64,000 nucleotides of DNA from Parietichytrium sp. I65-24A. Taxonomy: Eukaryota > Sar > Bigyra > Thraustochytrida > Thraustochytriidae. The stretch covers positions 62,001 through 126,000 of the forward strand of contig BLSF01000034.1 in assembly GCA_012862575.1 (NCBI GenBank), given 5' to 3'. This document shows positions 50,953 through 61,593 of this stretch, one piece after another. A program made the translations under genes and the position numbers. Under the pieces are notes generated by a model that was not told the DNA's origin, made no database searches, and saw only the letters and a list, made by a program, of their open reading frames with translations. Within the stretch, counting starts at the first letter, position 1. Every line of letters starts with the position of its first letter.

Positions 50953-53732
50953 AGCCGCACCAGACTTCCCGCAATTGTGCAATAGATGTCGCGCACTTGA
51001 GCACCAACCGCCCCAAATAGACTGCGCACTGTGGCTCTGAGACACTGAGACACTGAGACACTATGACACTATGACACTGAGACGCTGAGACACTGAGACA
51101 CTGTGGCAGTATGGGCGAGGCACAGCTGCAATGCGTTGCGTTGCGTTGCGTTGTCTCCTGCTGTCCTCTGTCGCGTCCCCGTCTTCGCTGTTGACCGCAG
51201 AGAGACAGAGACAGAGACAAGAGACAAGAGACAATTGACAAGAGACAAGACACTGAGAGAGACAAGAAAGACACTGAGAGATGAGAGAGACAAGACACTC
51301 TGAGGGAGAGAGAGAGAGGGAGGGAGGGGGGTTGTGTGAGAGAGATCTGTGAGGGAGAGAGAGAGAGAGGTGCACGGTGCTACGGGACTGGGTAGGGGCA
51401 GCGGTAGGGGAGAGCGCCGCGTTGCGCTACCCTCACTACCCCCAGTCAGTGCAGTATGGTAGTAGGGAGTGGTAGTAGTGCTTGACGACGGCATAGGGGA
51501 TAGGAGAGAGGAGAAAAGGAGAAAAGGAGAAAAGGAGGGAGAGAGCAAGGTCGGGGACTGGCAATATGAGTGTGTTTGTTCGCACTGTTTGTTTATGAGG
51601 TTGCTGTTGTTGTTGCTTTTTCTTTTGCTGCTGGGTGCTGTTTGTAGAATAAAATTCAAATTCTTAGTTCTTAATTCTTAATTCTAAATTATATCCACTC
51701 TGGCGTTCCTCTGCTGCTCTTCCAGTCCCATCGTCTTAGTTGAACTTGATTTCTGATTTCAGGTTTCTGTGAAATGAACGTGAAGTCCATAAAAACATAC
51801 ATACAGTTCTGCGCATTGTCGCAAATTGAGAACTTTCTTTCCTTCGTCGATCGACAAGGGACACAAGGGACTTTATTTATTTCACTGCGAAACCTTCGTT
51901 TCATTCGGTTAAGTTATTCCATTTTTCATCGCTTTCACAGCACATCCATTCTTCAGAGATCCATCGCCTTTTCATCCCACCTTACGCCATCGGCTAATTG
52001 ACAATAAGAACCGCCTCTTCGCCAGACTCTGGAGAGTGTGCGCATGAAGCGTGTGTACTGGGGCTCTCTCTTACTGATAAGGGTATATACACATTAAGAC
52101 TCGTCGTGGCCGAGGTGAATTGTCTTCTCTTTTGCCCCCTATGCGCGTCTACTGTATCCGGTAACCGTGTCAGGTCAACATTTCTTTACTATGATTTAGA
52201 CCGAATAATTATGTAGGTCTTAATCGAACCTTATGAGGATCTCGGGGAGCTCGTAGCGATTCAGGTAGCAAGGGCTGTGATGGGGAGTAGCGAGGGGGCT
52301 AAGAATGGGGGAGGCTGCTGGAGTAGCGCACACAGTAGCCAGACCAGTACTGGGGACTAGTGGATTCTCACACACCTTCATGCCAGGCTTATGTCCCGAT
52401 ATAAATAAATTCCTAGGGGAAGATGATCGTATATACGCACTATTGCACTCCTACTAAGTGGATGCTGGCACACTCACACGTACACCCGGGACGCTTTTGG
52501 CTTTTGGCATTTCCTGCTTCTTTTTCTTTATCCATTCTTCTTTCTTTCTTTTTCTTTTCTTTTATTTCTTTTATTTCTTTTTTGACAGTGAAAAAAGAGA
52601 AGTTGCTGTCAAAAGAGTGAAAAGATGAAAAGAGTTTTCTCATATCGCTCGTCAAGGGTGTCAAGTGCGTTAAGAGCACACTGTGACACTTGCCTCATGC
52701 AACTCCACTCAACTCACTCCCTGAGAATCCTTGAGAGCTCGGCATAGCTCATCATAGCTCGCCGCGAGTGTGGTTGGCAATGTTGGCAAGGTGCGTTATG
52801 CTGGGGAACTGGGAAAAGACACTGAAAAGACGGCCAAAACAGCCGCGCTTCAAATTTCGTTGAACGAGTTGGACAATCGGCGAACGCTTAAAAACTTCGA
52901 TTAACCTGACTCAGCTCTTCGGTGGCCAACGTTCGTCTCCTAACTTACTCTCCCTGCTCTCCCTGCTCGTTTGAAGTGGCCTCAGTGGCCTCAAGTGGCC
53001 TCTGGTCATTTGATGCCGAGTATTGACATGTGATTTCGGAGCGATTGAGAGACAAATCCGAGCTGTGCCTCTGCTGACAGAGAGCACTGACTTGACTGAC
53101 TTGACACCGTGAGTAGAGCTCGATTGCTGCGCACTGACAGCACTGACGACTCAAGGAGACCTAGACTCGAACGCCAGAGCTCCTGAGATCTTCTGAGCTC
53201 CTCGCAGTCTGGTTAGACGACGACGTGGACATGGACGATCTGCCAGTGCCAACATTGCCGACATGTGCCAACAGTGCCAGTGGCATGTACTCACTGTCAG
53301 TACTACAAATCAGTCAGTACCCTACTCTCGACGCTGTCCACGTGCTCCTCCATCACGATCCTGGCGTGTGCACCGATCTCAGGCGAAGGCCTACGTGTCT
53401 ATGGCCGAAAGGCTCGGACCAGCTACGACAAACAGTATCGGGCTGGCTCCAATCGAGCGTGATCTTCGAAGCCTGTCGTGATCTTTGCTTGTTGTGCCTG
53501 TTGTGCCACGACGACGTTGTCAACGCCGTCAACACTGTCAAGGAGGGGCGATCCTTCACCACTTCGCTCGAGCGTCTAGGAATGTTTTGAAACGTCTGAG
53601 CGGGTCAAACTGTTGGTTTCTTCATGTTTCTTCGGATCATTATGATGCAGTGCTCTGTACCGGTACTCAGTGCACCAATGCGCGATGACAAAGAACACGA
53701 AACCGCGGGGAGACCGTCCGAAGAGGGGGTAA
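50953..53732. other. Repeat-rich, gene-free region of about 2.8 kb
   Basis: Starts with gacactgaga-type repeats (51040-51105), then a GA-rich zone (51190-51375) and an agaaaagg repeat (51505-51540). The rest is mixed sequence with a pyrimidine tract (52513-52585), a repeated ggcctca string (52976-53000) and a copy of the dispersed 17-mer. Small open frames in 53225-53590 overlap on three frames and look like chance. No gene is supported. Confidence 0.5.
53287..53303 (+). repeat. Dispersed 17-mer, copy 2
   Basis: GTACTCACTGTCAGTAC, the exact reverse complement of 11693-11709. Confidence 0.5.
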
Positions 53733-54945
53733 TGTTGCATAGCCATCGCTACAGATCCACGATTCTATGCACGTCTTGACCACCCAAGTGAGCAACATGT
53801 CAAGAAGCTAAAGATTCGCTTTTCCCGGCATCAAAGTCGTGTTGAGAAGTACAATACAACGGTGGATTTAGAGGATCGCATCGTCCCGAACTTCATGGAC
53901 TATTTGGTGCACAACGTGAACCGAATTCCAGGTGGCAAGGGATCTCGTCTACCAAACGTCCAAGAGGTGTTCATTCAAGGGAATGTCACCTTGGGCGGCG
54001 GAGCAAATCTGCTCAATGCTGCGCTAGCAAGTTCAAACGAAGATCTGCGTCAATCTTGTATTCAGAGGAAGCCTGTCGAAGGTTCAAAACACGCGTTGGA
54101 AACGTGCGTAAAATCAAGAAACTGACCTCTGGAACCAAGCAGCAACTAGGAGCCAAGCTAATACGAAGCAAACGTCAACCCAGGACTGCTCGACAAGGTG
54201 CTTCTCGCTCCAATCAACCATCAGAACTTGAAGAGTTCATTGCGCAGAATCTTAGCCTCACACCAGCTCAAATGCTCGCCGCAGCTCTCGAGAAGGAGCA
54301 ACTCAAGGTGTTTCTTCAGTTCCCAGACAAAGAGAAGGAGAAAGATGTGCAGAAAAAGTTCAAGCACCAAGCACCGTGTCCGCAATGTTCCCAGGGCCAA
54401 ATCAAAGGCAACCAGCCACCTGAGCCAAGAGAATGTGGCTGCCACAGCCAACAGAAAACAATTCGAACCAAGTCATCGCCAGATTTAACCGGACTTGTAG
54501 TTCGATGTTTTCAACCCCCTTTTCCGATGATGCCGTCCTGCGCGCAAACTGAGGTGATGGTGACTCTGTGGAGGACGGTGTAGGGGGTTTTCGACCTCGC
54601 TCGTCACGAATATGGCGTCCATTTCCTCTCAGACTGGAAGAACTCATTGAAAATTTATTTATAGAGAGACTGATCCCATTAAACGAGCACAAGTTGCGCG
54701 GCCGACATGTGCAAGCCCGTAGGCAAATTGTGGAGGTCAGTAAAGACATCCATCTCGTGGGCATATCCATCAACGGGAGCAGCCGCCAGGGAGCCATTGC
54801 ATTTAATTGCAATCTTAGAGTTGCATTGCACTCACATGTCATAACTCACAGTGGAGACTTTGCGAGGCTTGCCAAACGAATCAGGGAGATATATGCAGGC
54901 GTTACGCCCAACGGGGAGCACCTGCGCAAAAATATCGAGTCGTGA
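53733..54945 (+). CDS. Unknown protein spread over three frames, probably spliced
   Basis: Three open segments on the plus strand follow each other in different frames and look coding. The first (53733-54125) has DPRFYARLDHPSEQHVKKL, RFSRHQSRVEKYNTTVDLED and VPNFMDYLVHNVNRIP. The second (about 54056-54583) has EEACRRFKTRVGNVRKIKKL, a basic Ser/Gln region and EEFIAQNLSLTPAQMLAAAL. The third (about 54568-54945) has RLEELIENLFIERLIPLNEH, EVSKDIHLVGISINGSSRQG and ITHSGDFARLAKRIREIYAG before a stop at 54943-54945. A splice from the donor after NRIP (near 53932) to the acceptor near 54064 would keep frame, and tccatttcctctcag near 54630 is a strong acceptor. The exact joins and the start are unclear, and a decayed gene is the alternative. 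The CPQC and CGCH pairs in the middle segment could bind metal. No family is recognised. Confidence 0.35.
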
Positions 54946-54979
54946 AAGATTAAAAACTTTGTTGTTCTGAGTAGGTGAC

Positions 54980-55355
54980 TTAACTTGCGAACTTGATGGC
55001 CATGAGACCACCGGAGATTCGGATGATGTTGAAGTACGTCGCGTAGATGTTGACTTCCATCTCCTCGGCCTCCTTGCGCTCAAGCGGCGGCGTCTTCCAA
55101 GCTGCGACCTGACTTTGACTTGTCAAGTCGGTTTCGCCTTCGGTCTAGCCTTCGGGTATGTATTGTGAGCTTTTCAAACCTGCGGAGCACCTCGCTCTCG
55201 TTCTCCGCGAACCCTCCAATCTCGCAAGCTGATGAGAAGAGAGCGATGATGGAGTTGGAGAAGATGTATGAACACATGTATGGCATCGTGATGGAGCCTG
55301 ACTCGTCGGACAGCTTTTGCACATAGCTGGCGACTCGATGTATACAGCCGGCCAT
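54980..55355 (-). CDS. Small unknown protein, two or more exons
   Basis: Exon 55355-55191 and exon 55108-54980, joined over an 82-base GT-AG intron (donor GCGAG/gtgctc, acceptor gtcag), give 97 residues. The first exon has SYVQKLSDESGSITMPYMCS and YIFSNSIIALFSSACEIGGF; the second has WKTPPLERKEAEEMEVNIYA followed by TYFNIIRISGGLMAIKFAS. The N-terminus is uncertain: just upstream (to about 55430) another frame reads DVDESFLNRMQTTHRDQ, which looks coding and may be an earlier exon. The stretch IIRISGGLMAIKF could be a membrane-lining helix. The size and mixed charge recall small organelle proteins, but I cannot name it. The 3' end lies only 34 bases from the convergent gene at 53.7-54.9 kb. Confidence 0.5.
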
Positions 55356-55760
55356 ACCTGGTCCCTGTGAGTGGTCTGCATCCGGTTCAGGAAGCTCTCG
55401 TCAACATCCGAGCGACCTTGCGCACTCTGGCTTTTTCTCCGCGTTCGTGCTTGTGCTCGAGGTCATTGACAGGATGAATCATGGAATGGACCAGCAAAAG
55501 TTCGCATGATCCAGCTCTGTTGGCTCGAGAACGAATTCTTGTGTAGCCCTAACTCTAAATTGAATGATGGCGCCTTGTCGTCCATGGGCTCGCACCCAAA
55601 CCAAACAACAACAAAATTGCGGCGCACAGAATCATCGAATGTACAACTTTTTCTTCGTTTCATTTTGAGAGAAGACATTAAAAGCACCGCGATTTTCCAA
55701 CAGTAGCAATAGTAACACGCCAAGTGTTCGCCACTCAAAGGTCGCGAATGTGTCTCTCTG

Positions 55761-55796
55761 TATCTCTGTATCTCTGTCTGTCTGTCTGTCTGACAA
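55761..55796. repeat. (TCTG)n/(TATCTC)n run
   Basis: tctgtatc units followed by five tctg tetramers, directly 3' of the 85-residue gene. Confidence 0.85.
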
Positions 55797-55808
55797 ACAG
55801 GAGTCACG

Positions 55809-56066
55809 TCATCCCTTGACCCACGGCATCATAGCGAAATAGAACTTTTTGGGCGCCGGCGGATCGCGTAAATTGCACTCATTGAAGCACGTGAGCTTGG
55901 ACGTGTCTTTGACGCCAAGTCGGACGGCCATTCTGCGCTCATAGTCATTGGCGCGATCCATCGTCTGCTGGTGTAGAGAATAGCCCCAGTATCCCCATCC
56001 ACTTCCCACCACTGTCGCCACGCCCACCACTGCCGACGCCACTTGCCCGTTCGTCCACATCACCAT
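55809..56066 (-). CDS. Small single-pass membrane protein, 85 residues
   Basis: ATG at 56064-56066 in a good context (ggtgaaATGG). After a short start the protein has one hydrophobic helix (VASAVVGVATVVGSGWGYWGY, residues about 9-29), then a basic/amphipathic segment (DRANDYERRMAVRLGV) and a C-terminus with two Cys (CFNECN) and RDPPAPKKFYF. The glycine-rich helix followed by a charged segment is a layout common among small accessory subunits of mitochondrial inner-membrane complexes, but no specific match is recognised. It has no intron. A tctg microsatellite follows its stop. Confidence 0.55.
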   Translation of the reverse strand: MVMWTNGQVASAVVGVATVVGSGWGYWGYSLHQQTMDRANDYERRMAVRLGVKDTSKLTCFNECNLRDPPAPKKFYFAMMPWVKG

Positions 56067-56638
56067 TTCACCCTTGTTCTTGTAAGATTTGAATATTTTA
56101 ATGTTATCAAACTGTCCTCGCGTACACTTTCGCGTCCCAGTCCCAGTCCCAGTCAGTCAGTTACAACTGATAGATAGATAGATTGATAGATTGATAGGTA
56201 GAGAACGGACAGCGACGCTGACGTGCGCTGACGTCAGCACTTCCCCTTCTTTCTGCCGCCCGCCGGTCCTCGGTAGTGTCTGATAGGCTTTGGCGTAAGG
56301 TCCTGCGGGAAGGAGGCGTACGAGGCAGGGTGCACGCCTTTTGGATGTGAGGAGAAGAAGAATTGAAGATTGAAATTCCGTCCCCCTCTCTTAGGGCCAC
56401 ATTTAGGCGGTCGAGTAGTCGGAAAAAGTGGAGCGGAGAAATGTCTGCAAAGTTGAACGAACAAAGGAGCGATTCTTTGGAGTGCAAGGAACGAATGAAC
56501 TGTTCGATGACCGTTTGCTGCCAACTCCACTACACTGCACGGTGGCACTGGCAACGCGATGTATTTTTATTTCACAGCCAAGTTGAAATCAAGATTCAAT
56601 TAAAAAAGAAGGCTGCAAGCGAGCCGGGAAGCGCCGCC
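56067..56638. other. Divergent spacer between two small genes
   Basis: Contains cccagt repeats (56135-56156), gata-type repeats (56168-56200) and no supported gene. A plus-strand frame from 56442 (69 codons, Cys-rich) is not convincing. Confidence 0.5.
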
Positions 56639-57045
56639 ATGTGTTGCTGACCGCCAGTGAAGCTTCATGTTTAGACCTCCAGGAGCAGGAAAAATGCACT
56701 TTGGAAGGGTCAGGATCTGAAATTGTCTGTGTGTCTTTGCAGCCATTTCTGGACAGATTGCAAAGGTGGCCACGTCTTCTTTCGATTATGACTTCACAAG
56801 ATACATGTACAATGAGCTTGAAGATGTAATCCCTCGGATCGAGGTAGATGTACATCTACTTTCGCTGGTTCCCGACAATATCGCGGCGTCTTGCGGAAAA
56901 AATTCGGATAGAGACAAAACATTTGCCCGCGCAATGCTTGCTTGCTTACTATGCTTACGAACGAGACTTAGTGCCACGTGAACACAAAGAAACCCTTACT
57001 CCTGACGGTCGAGAGGGATTGCCAATTGCCAATTACTTTGATTAA
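56639..57045 (+). CDS. Small unknown protein, three-exon model
   Basis: Exon 2 (56743-56843) and exon 3 (56914-57045) are joined by a 70-base GT-AG intron in phase 0 and read SSFDYDFTRYMYNELEDV, IPRIETKHLPAQCLLAYYAY, ERDLVPREHKETL and then TPDGREGLPIANYFD before the stop. The acceptor of exon 2 (tgtgtctttgcag) is strong. A first exon of only four coding bases, with ATG at 56639 in a gccgccATG context and donor gttgct, would complete a 78-residue protein in frame, but this donor is weak and the start should be treated as uncertain. The protein is small, charged and helical without a membrane segment. No family is recognised. It ends 86 bases before the TTLL start. Confidence 0.45.
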
Positions 57046-57131
57046 TTGTACAAGTATTAAACTTGCGAGCTGTGCGCATCCACGTCGAGGCGAGAGCGGG
57101 GCCCATCCATCCCCGTGGGGCGATCGCATCG

Positions 57132-60100
57132 ATGGAGCACCGACCTCGCAGGTCTCTGTTCGGACCACGGAGGAGGACAGTGGTCGACGACCCCGCTCCT
57201 GGTGCGGAAACCGACGTGGCGGCAAATATCCCGGCGCCGACAAACAAGGATGAATCAAGTCCTCAGCAAACAGAGCGCCGGAGAGAGAGGCCAGATCACC
57301 AAGAAGAGAGACACTTCTTTGGGAATCAAAACCGTGATGAGGTCATTGCACCAACTCGGGATGTTTCCATGAAGACTGTCCCGGGGCTATCGCAGCTAAA
57401 AGGTGGTGAAGCGGATCAACAAATGTTTTCGAGTAAACGAAGCCCTCCGGAGATGGACTCCAGGGCGGAGCTTCCTGAAGAAAAAATCATTCACTCAGCA
57501 AGATCGCACCTCAAAGAAGAAACCAAAAAGGTAGACCTGCGGCCAAGAGTTGACTGGAGTAGTTTTCCTCTGTTTCCCCTGGAACAAATTGGGCTGCTAG
57601 ATCTCAATGAGCTTTCGAAAACAGCAGATGAGCTGCACAAGCTCGCTGATTCTCTTCGCGGATCGCAGGACCCAGGAGATGCCGCTCTCCTGGGCTACAT
57701 TCGGAAGGAGTTTTCCATGATTCAGGAGCGCAGTCAGAGCTTATTTGCCGCAAAGCGGGTTGAGGACATGCTGAACGGAATCAGCGCTGTCCCAGAAATT
57801 TCTCAACTGCGCTACGACGCAAACCCAAGTATACATTTAAACCCTTTGATGCGCCCCTTGCCGTCTTTCAGAGAAACTGAAGATTCAACACCACAGCCAA
57901 CCTCCAGAATTGAGCCGTTCAAGGAATGTCAAGCCGAGCAGAAAAGTATGTCTTCAATGGTCGCTGAAGCCCTCCCATCCAAGGTTGTGGAAGCTCATGT
58001 GCCAGCATCTGATGCTCCATTAAATAATTCAATCTCTGTCCCCAAAGACTCTTCAGCACAGGAAGACGACACCGCAACAGCTACACAAATCGCGAATTGC
58101 GCGAGCCAGAGCCAAGCAGGCGAGCCACAGACGGAAGATGGCAAGCCGAGCGTAAATTCGGAAAAGGAAAAGGAAAAGGAGAAACACTTTTTAAACAGGA
58201 GAAACCCAATCTCCTTTCGGAAAAAGAACATCGACAAGACACAGAATGCAACATGGGGGAAAACGTTTGTGGTGTATTCCGACACTCCAAAAAAGAAGCG
58301 CAGGCAGCAGCAAGAGCAGGAGCGTGCTCGGATGATGGCCAACGCAAAGAAACGGGAGAAGAAGAAGAAAATGGAAGAGAAGAAAAAGCAAGACGAACGT
58401 CGAAAGATTGCGCGAGAGAAGCTTCGAGAGCGCGAAGCTGCGCGAGAAAAGTGGGAGAAAGAGCGCAGGGAGAGGATCGAGCGCGCTAAAGAGCTTGCGA
58501 AAGCCATGAAAAGTGACTCTGATGGTAGGATTCTGTCTGCCCGCTCTACACAAAGCCAGCCCGCAGATGAAGCAAACGCTCGAGTGCAAAGCGCAGCTGA
58601 CGAAGAAGAAGACGAGGAACAAGTCCGGCTTCAAGAGGCACTCGAAGAAGAGGAGGCTGCAAACGAGGATGACGTTTCAAAACGGGAGTGTCTGAAATTA
58701 ATGACCGACAATGAGGATGTGCCAAACGACGCGGAAGAGGAATCGGACGCGAGCGATGACGACCGCGACAGCGATGCCAACGACGGCAATGATGACACAA
58801 GTGCGCATGGGGATGTATTGCAAGGTGAAAATATAGTAGAGGAGAGCGACACGGGAGAGAGTTCGCAGCAAAATGAACAGGTTCAGCTCCAAGGAGCCAA
58901 CGATAGTGAACTTCTCTCGAGCGCTAGTGCCGAGCAGTACGACGAATTGGATGACAGTGACACCGAGAGCACAGCCAATTTACCATTTGGCATCCCGAAC
59001 ATATCTTCTCAGGCATCCATTCCTGAGGTCGAGGAAGAAGAAGCGCAAGTACCGGCTGAAATGCCTAGCTCCAGAGCTTCTTCTCCTGTCCTCAAACCTT
59101 CGGAAGAGGTCACAAGTGTTGTGAGCGACATAGTATCAGAGGAGGGGCGAGATGCGGTCGTAGCCCAAGCATCTATAACGGACTCCGAGGAGATGGATCA
59201 AGAAGAACCCACAAGCATTCAAAGCCCCTGCTCGCCAAGTGGAAACATCGAGAAAAGTTGCTCTACCGGACTGGAAGAGAAGACAGAAGGGGTGGGTGGC
59301 AGCATCATGGTCTTGGAAAAGCTCCAGGAAGACATGAAACAGCTGAAGGCTGACCTTCAGGTTGACCTTTCCGAGTTTGAAGAGGACTTGGGGTCAGCAA
59401 GGGCTCCTTCAGCGATGGAGCAGAGTGCCGGTGAAATCCATTCACCCACAGCGGATGCAGAAGAAAAGACACCACCAAGCGTATCCAGCCCTCGAGCAGT
59501 TGTTGAAGATGCTTCCTCATCTAGCTCCTCCTCCTCTGAGGATTCTGAAGAGGATGAGTCCGACGACGAACTCGAACCGGATATGAACGCTCCTGGGGCT
59601 CTCTCCCATGCAATTGATAAATTACAGGGTCAGATTGTAGACTACTCTGACACTATACAGAATCTGGGAGATATATTCACAATGTGGGTGACCTGCGAAG
59701 TGCGTAAAGCCAACAAGGCCAAGCTTCTTGAGGATTGCATCACAAACGCAATCACTACTCTCCTCTCCTCGAATGAGATACTTGCCCTTTACACGCGTCA
59801 ACGGAGCCAAGACGATCAAAACGCACAGACACCTTCGAAAGAGCAGAAGCAAGCTTTGCTCACTCACTGGCGCGAGAAATCTGCCGAGCGATTCTACAGA
59901 GTCCTGTCTAAATCCCGTGACGAAGTTTACAACATTGTGAAAGAGTCCTGCGAGAATCTCAACACCCTAGGCTTAGAAAATGAGATGATGGTCGAGAAAT
60001 TGCGCGAAAAGGACAATCCCGAGCTAGTGCGGGATTCAAGGCGGCCAATGATTCAGTTGCCTCTGGAGGTGGGTTCGGTGTGGAACGTGCTCTGGACCTG

Positions 60101-61421
60101 GAGCAAACCCAAAGTGAACAGGGATCTCCTATTCTCTTGGCAGAGGGTGAACCACTTTCACAACGCTCGTACTTTGACAAGGAAAGACATGTTGAAGCAA
60201 GAGCTTCATCGATATCGGGCCATGAGCAAGTATCTCGCAGCGGAATTCGAGCTTCTTCCAGAGACTTTCATCTTACCAAAGGAATACATACAATTCGTTG
60301 ATACGTTTGCAAAATATACCGAGATGAACCCGGAAGGAAATTACTGGATCATGAAACCAGTAGGGCTTTCGCGAGGCCGTGGGATCAGCCTCGTCTCTGA
60401 CATAAGTGATGTCTGCTACGGACAGAGTGTTGTAATTCAGAGGTATCTGAGTAACCCACTCTTGCTTGACGGGTATAAATTTGATCTCCGAATCTATGTG
60501 CTCGTCACTTCATTTCAGCCTCTAGAGGCGTGGATATATGATGAAGGATTTGTCCGGGTCTGCACGCATCGCTACTCCTCAGATGCTATGGACCTGAAAA
60601 ATTTGTTCATTCACTTGACAAACTCGTCAATCCAGAAACTTGGCCCAAATGGTTCTGGTTTGAAAGCAACCGCTGAATCGATATCTCGGCATCAGGCAGA
60701 GCTGGACGAAGCCGGAGGAACAAAACTTAGCCTCACTTACTTGTGGAGGAGGCTGAGGAGCCAGGGCATGGATGTTGAAGCCATTCAATCTGCCATTCGA
60801 GTGCTAATTCTCAAGTCTTTGGTTTGCTGCAATGAAAGTATGACTTATCAGCCGAACAGTTTTGAACTTTTCGGCTACGATGTTCTAATAGACGAAAACC
60901 TAAGGCCCTGGCTCATTGAAATTAACTCGAGCCCCTCAATGGCCCAGGAGAACTCGCTGGACAGTAAGGTGAAGAGAAGGCTAATCGCAGACACGATGAG
61001 ACTGGTTGATCCTTTGCCATTTGATCGTGCCGCTCTGCTCGAGGTTCTGCAAAAGCGAGATGCTGATATGAAACAATCGAGACTTCGGCCATTTCAGCAG
61101 CAAGATGACAGAGAGACTGAGCGTCAGCGGCTCAATCGGGAGATGACTGCCATCTTTCGAGGAAGAAAACCAAGAAAGTTTGGCGAGATTCCCAAGTACA
61201 AAGGGCTCTACAAGAGATTATGCCCAAATGAGCCTGATTACGAATATGTCAAAAAGATCATCCGCCAAGACAAATCTCGTTCTAAAGGTGCTTCTGCATC
61301 ATCGCAATCCGCAAAAAAAGTTTCCAGGTCAAAAGCCAAATCTAAAGGTCCCTCGGGGCCTCCGGTTGTCGGGAAAGGAGGCCTCCAATACCTTGCGGAG
61401 GGCTGTAACGTATCTCTTTAG
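57132..61421 (+). CDS. Tubulin tyrosine ligase-like (TTLL) enzyme with long N-terminal extension
   Basis: An intronless frame of 1429 residues from the first ATG at 57132. Residues 1-380 are disordered with a helical patch (GLLDLNELSKTADELHKLAD). Residues about 386-460 form a highly charged coiled coil (KKKRRQQQEQE ... REKWEKERRERIERAKE). Residues 480-860 are very acidic and Ser-rich. The TTL domain covers about 980-1300: WTWSKPKVNRDLL, YWIMKPVGLSRGRGI (ATP-grasp loop), VIQRYLSNPLLLDGYKFDLRIYV (R-Y-L/K-F-D-R signature), IHLTNSSIQK, and FELFGYDVLIDENLRPWLIEIN-SSPS, where the Glu and Asn that bind magnesium are present. The arrangement is closest in feel to TTLL9/TTLL6-type glutamylases, which add glutamate chains to tubulin in axonemes. 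Glycylase or ligase activity cannot be excluded. The C-terminal 100 residues are basic and could bind the tubulin tail or microtubule. Confidence 0.9.
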   Translation: MEHRPRRSLFGPRRRTVVDDPAPGAETDVAANIPAPTNKDESSPQQTERRRERPDHQEERHFFGNQNRDEVIAPTRDVSMKTVPGLSQLKGGEADQQMFSSKRSPPEMDSRAELPEEKIIHSARSHLKEETKKVDLRPRVDWSSFPLFPLEQIGLLDLNELSKTADELHKLADSLRGSQDPGDAALLGYIRKEFSMIQERSQSLFAAKRVEDMLNGISAVPEISQLRYDANPSIHLNPLMRPLPSFRETEDSTPQPTSRIEPFKECQAEQKSMSSMVAEALPSKVVEAHVPASDAPLNNSISVPKDSSAQEDDTATATQIANCASQSQAGEPQTEDGKPSVNSEKEKEKEKHFLNRRNPISFRKKNIDKTQNATWGKTFVVYSDTPKKKRRQQQEQERARMMANAKKREKKKKMEEKKKQDERRKIAREKLREREAAREKWEKERRERIERAKELAKAMKSDSDGRILSARSTQSQPADEANARVQSAADEEEDEEQVRLQEALEEEEAANEDDVSKRECLKLMTDNEDVPNDAEEESDASDDDRDSDANDGNDDTSAHGDVLQGENIVEESDTGESSQQNEQVQLQGANDSELLSSASAEQYDELDDSDTESTANLPFGIPNISSQASIPEVEEEEAQVPAEMPSSRASSPVLKPSEEVTSVVSDIVSEEGRDAVVAQASITDSEEMDQEEPTSIQSPCSPSGNIEKSCSTGLEEKTEGVGGSIMVLEKLQEDMKQLKADLQVDLSEFEEDLGSARAPSAMEQSAGEIHSPTADAEEKTPPSVSSPRAVVEDASSSSSSSSEDSEEDESDDELEPDMNAPGALSHAIDKLQGQIVDYSDTIQNLGDIFTMWVTCEVRKANKAKLLEDCITNAITTLLSSNEILALYTRQRSQDDQNAQTPSKEQKQALLTHWREKSAERFYRVLSKSRDEVYNIVKESCENLNTLGLENEMMVEKLREKDNPELVRDSRRPMIQLPLEVGSVWNVLWTWSKPKVNRDLLFSWQRVNHFHNARTLTRKDMLKQELHRYRAMSKYLAAEFELLPETFILPKEYIQFVDTFAKYTEMNPEGNYWIMKPVGLSRGRGISLVSDISDVCYGQSVVIQRYLSNPLLLDGYKFDLRIYVLVTSFQPLEAWIYDEGFVRVCTHRYSSDAMDLKNLFIHLTNSSIQKLGPNGSGLKATAESISRHQAELDEAGGTKLSLTYLWRRLRSQGMDVEAIQSAIRVLILKSLVCCNESMTYQPNSFELFGYDVLIDENLRPWLIEINSSPSMAQENSLDSKVKRRLIADTMRLVDPLPFDRAALLEVLQKRDADMKQSRLRPFQQQDDRETERQRLNREMTAIFRGRKPRKFGEIPKYKGLYKRLCPNEPDYEYVKKIIRQDKSRSKGASASSQSAKKVSRSKAKSKGPSGPPVVGKGGLQYLAEGCNVSL

Positions 61422-61593
61422 AGCAAGGGTCTTCGATGGCCGGATTGCTGTCCACGATTAATAATGATTAATTAAATTTGTGTTTCCTCGCGACTTTTAT
61501 TCGCTCATTTTTCTAGCTGCTCAATGTGAGTATTTCTGAGGAATCGAAAGAGTTGAGTATAAAGATCAATTGTGGTGATGGCATTCTACCCAT
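61422..61593. other. Short convergent spacer
   Basis: About 170 bases between the TTLL gene and the leftward gene at the right edge, AT-rich and without features of note. Confidence 0.7.

Noticed and set aside
49595-51040. 481-codon plus-strand frame opposite the RhoGEF
   Set aside because: It is the antisense of PH, PDZ and DH coding sequence; its composition is Ser/Pro-rich without any domain.
50800-51045. N-terminal extension of the RhoGEF through the Val-Trp-Cys repeat
   Set aside because: The frame begins only with GTG and crosses a microsatellite; the ATG at 50799 starts the conserved sequence.
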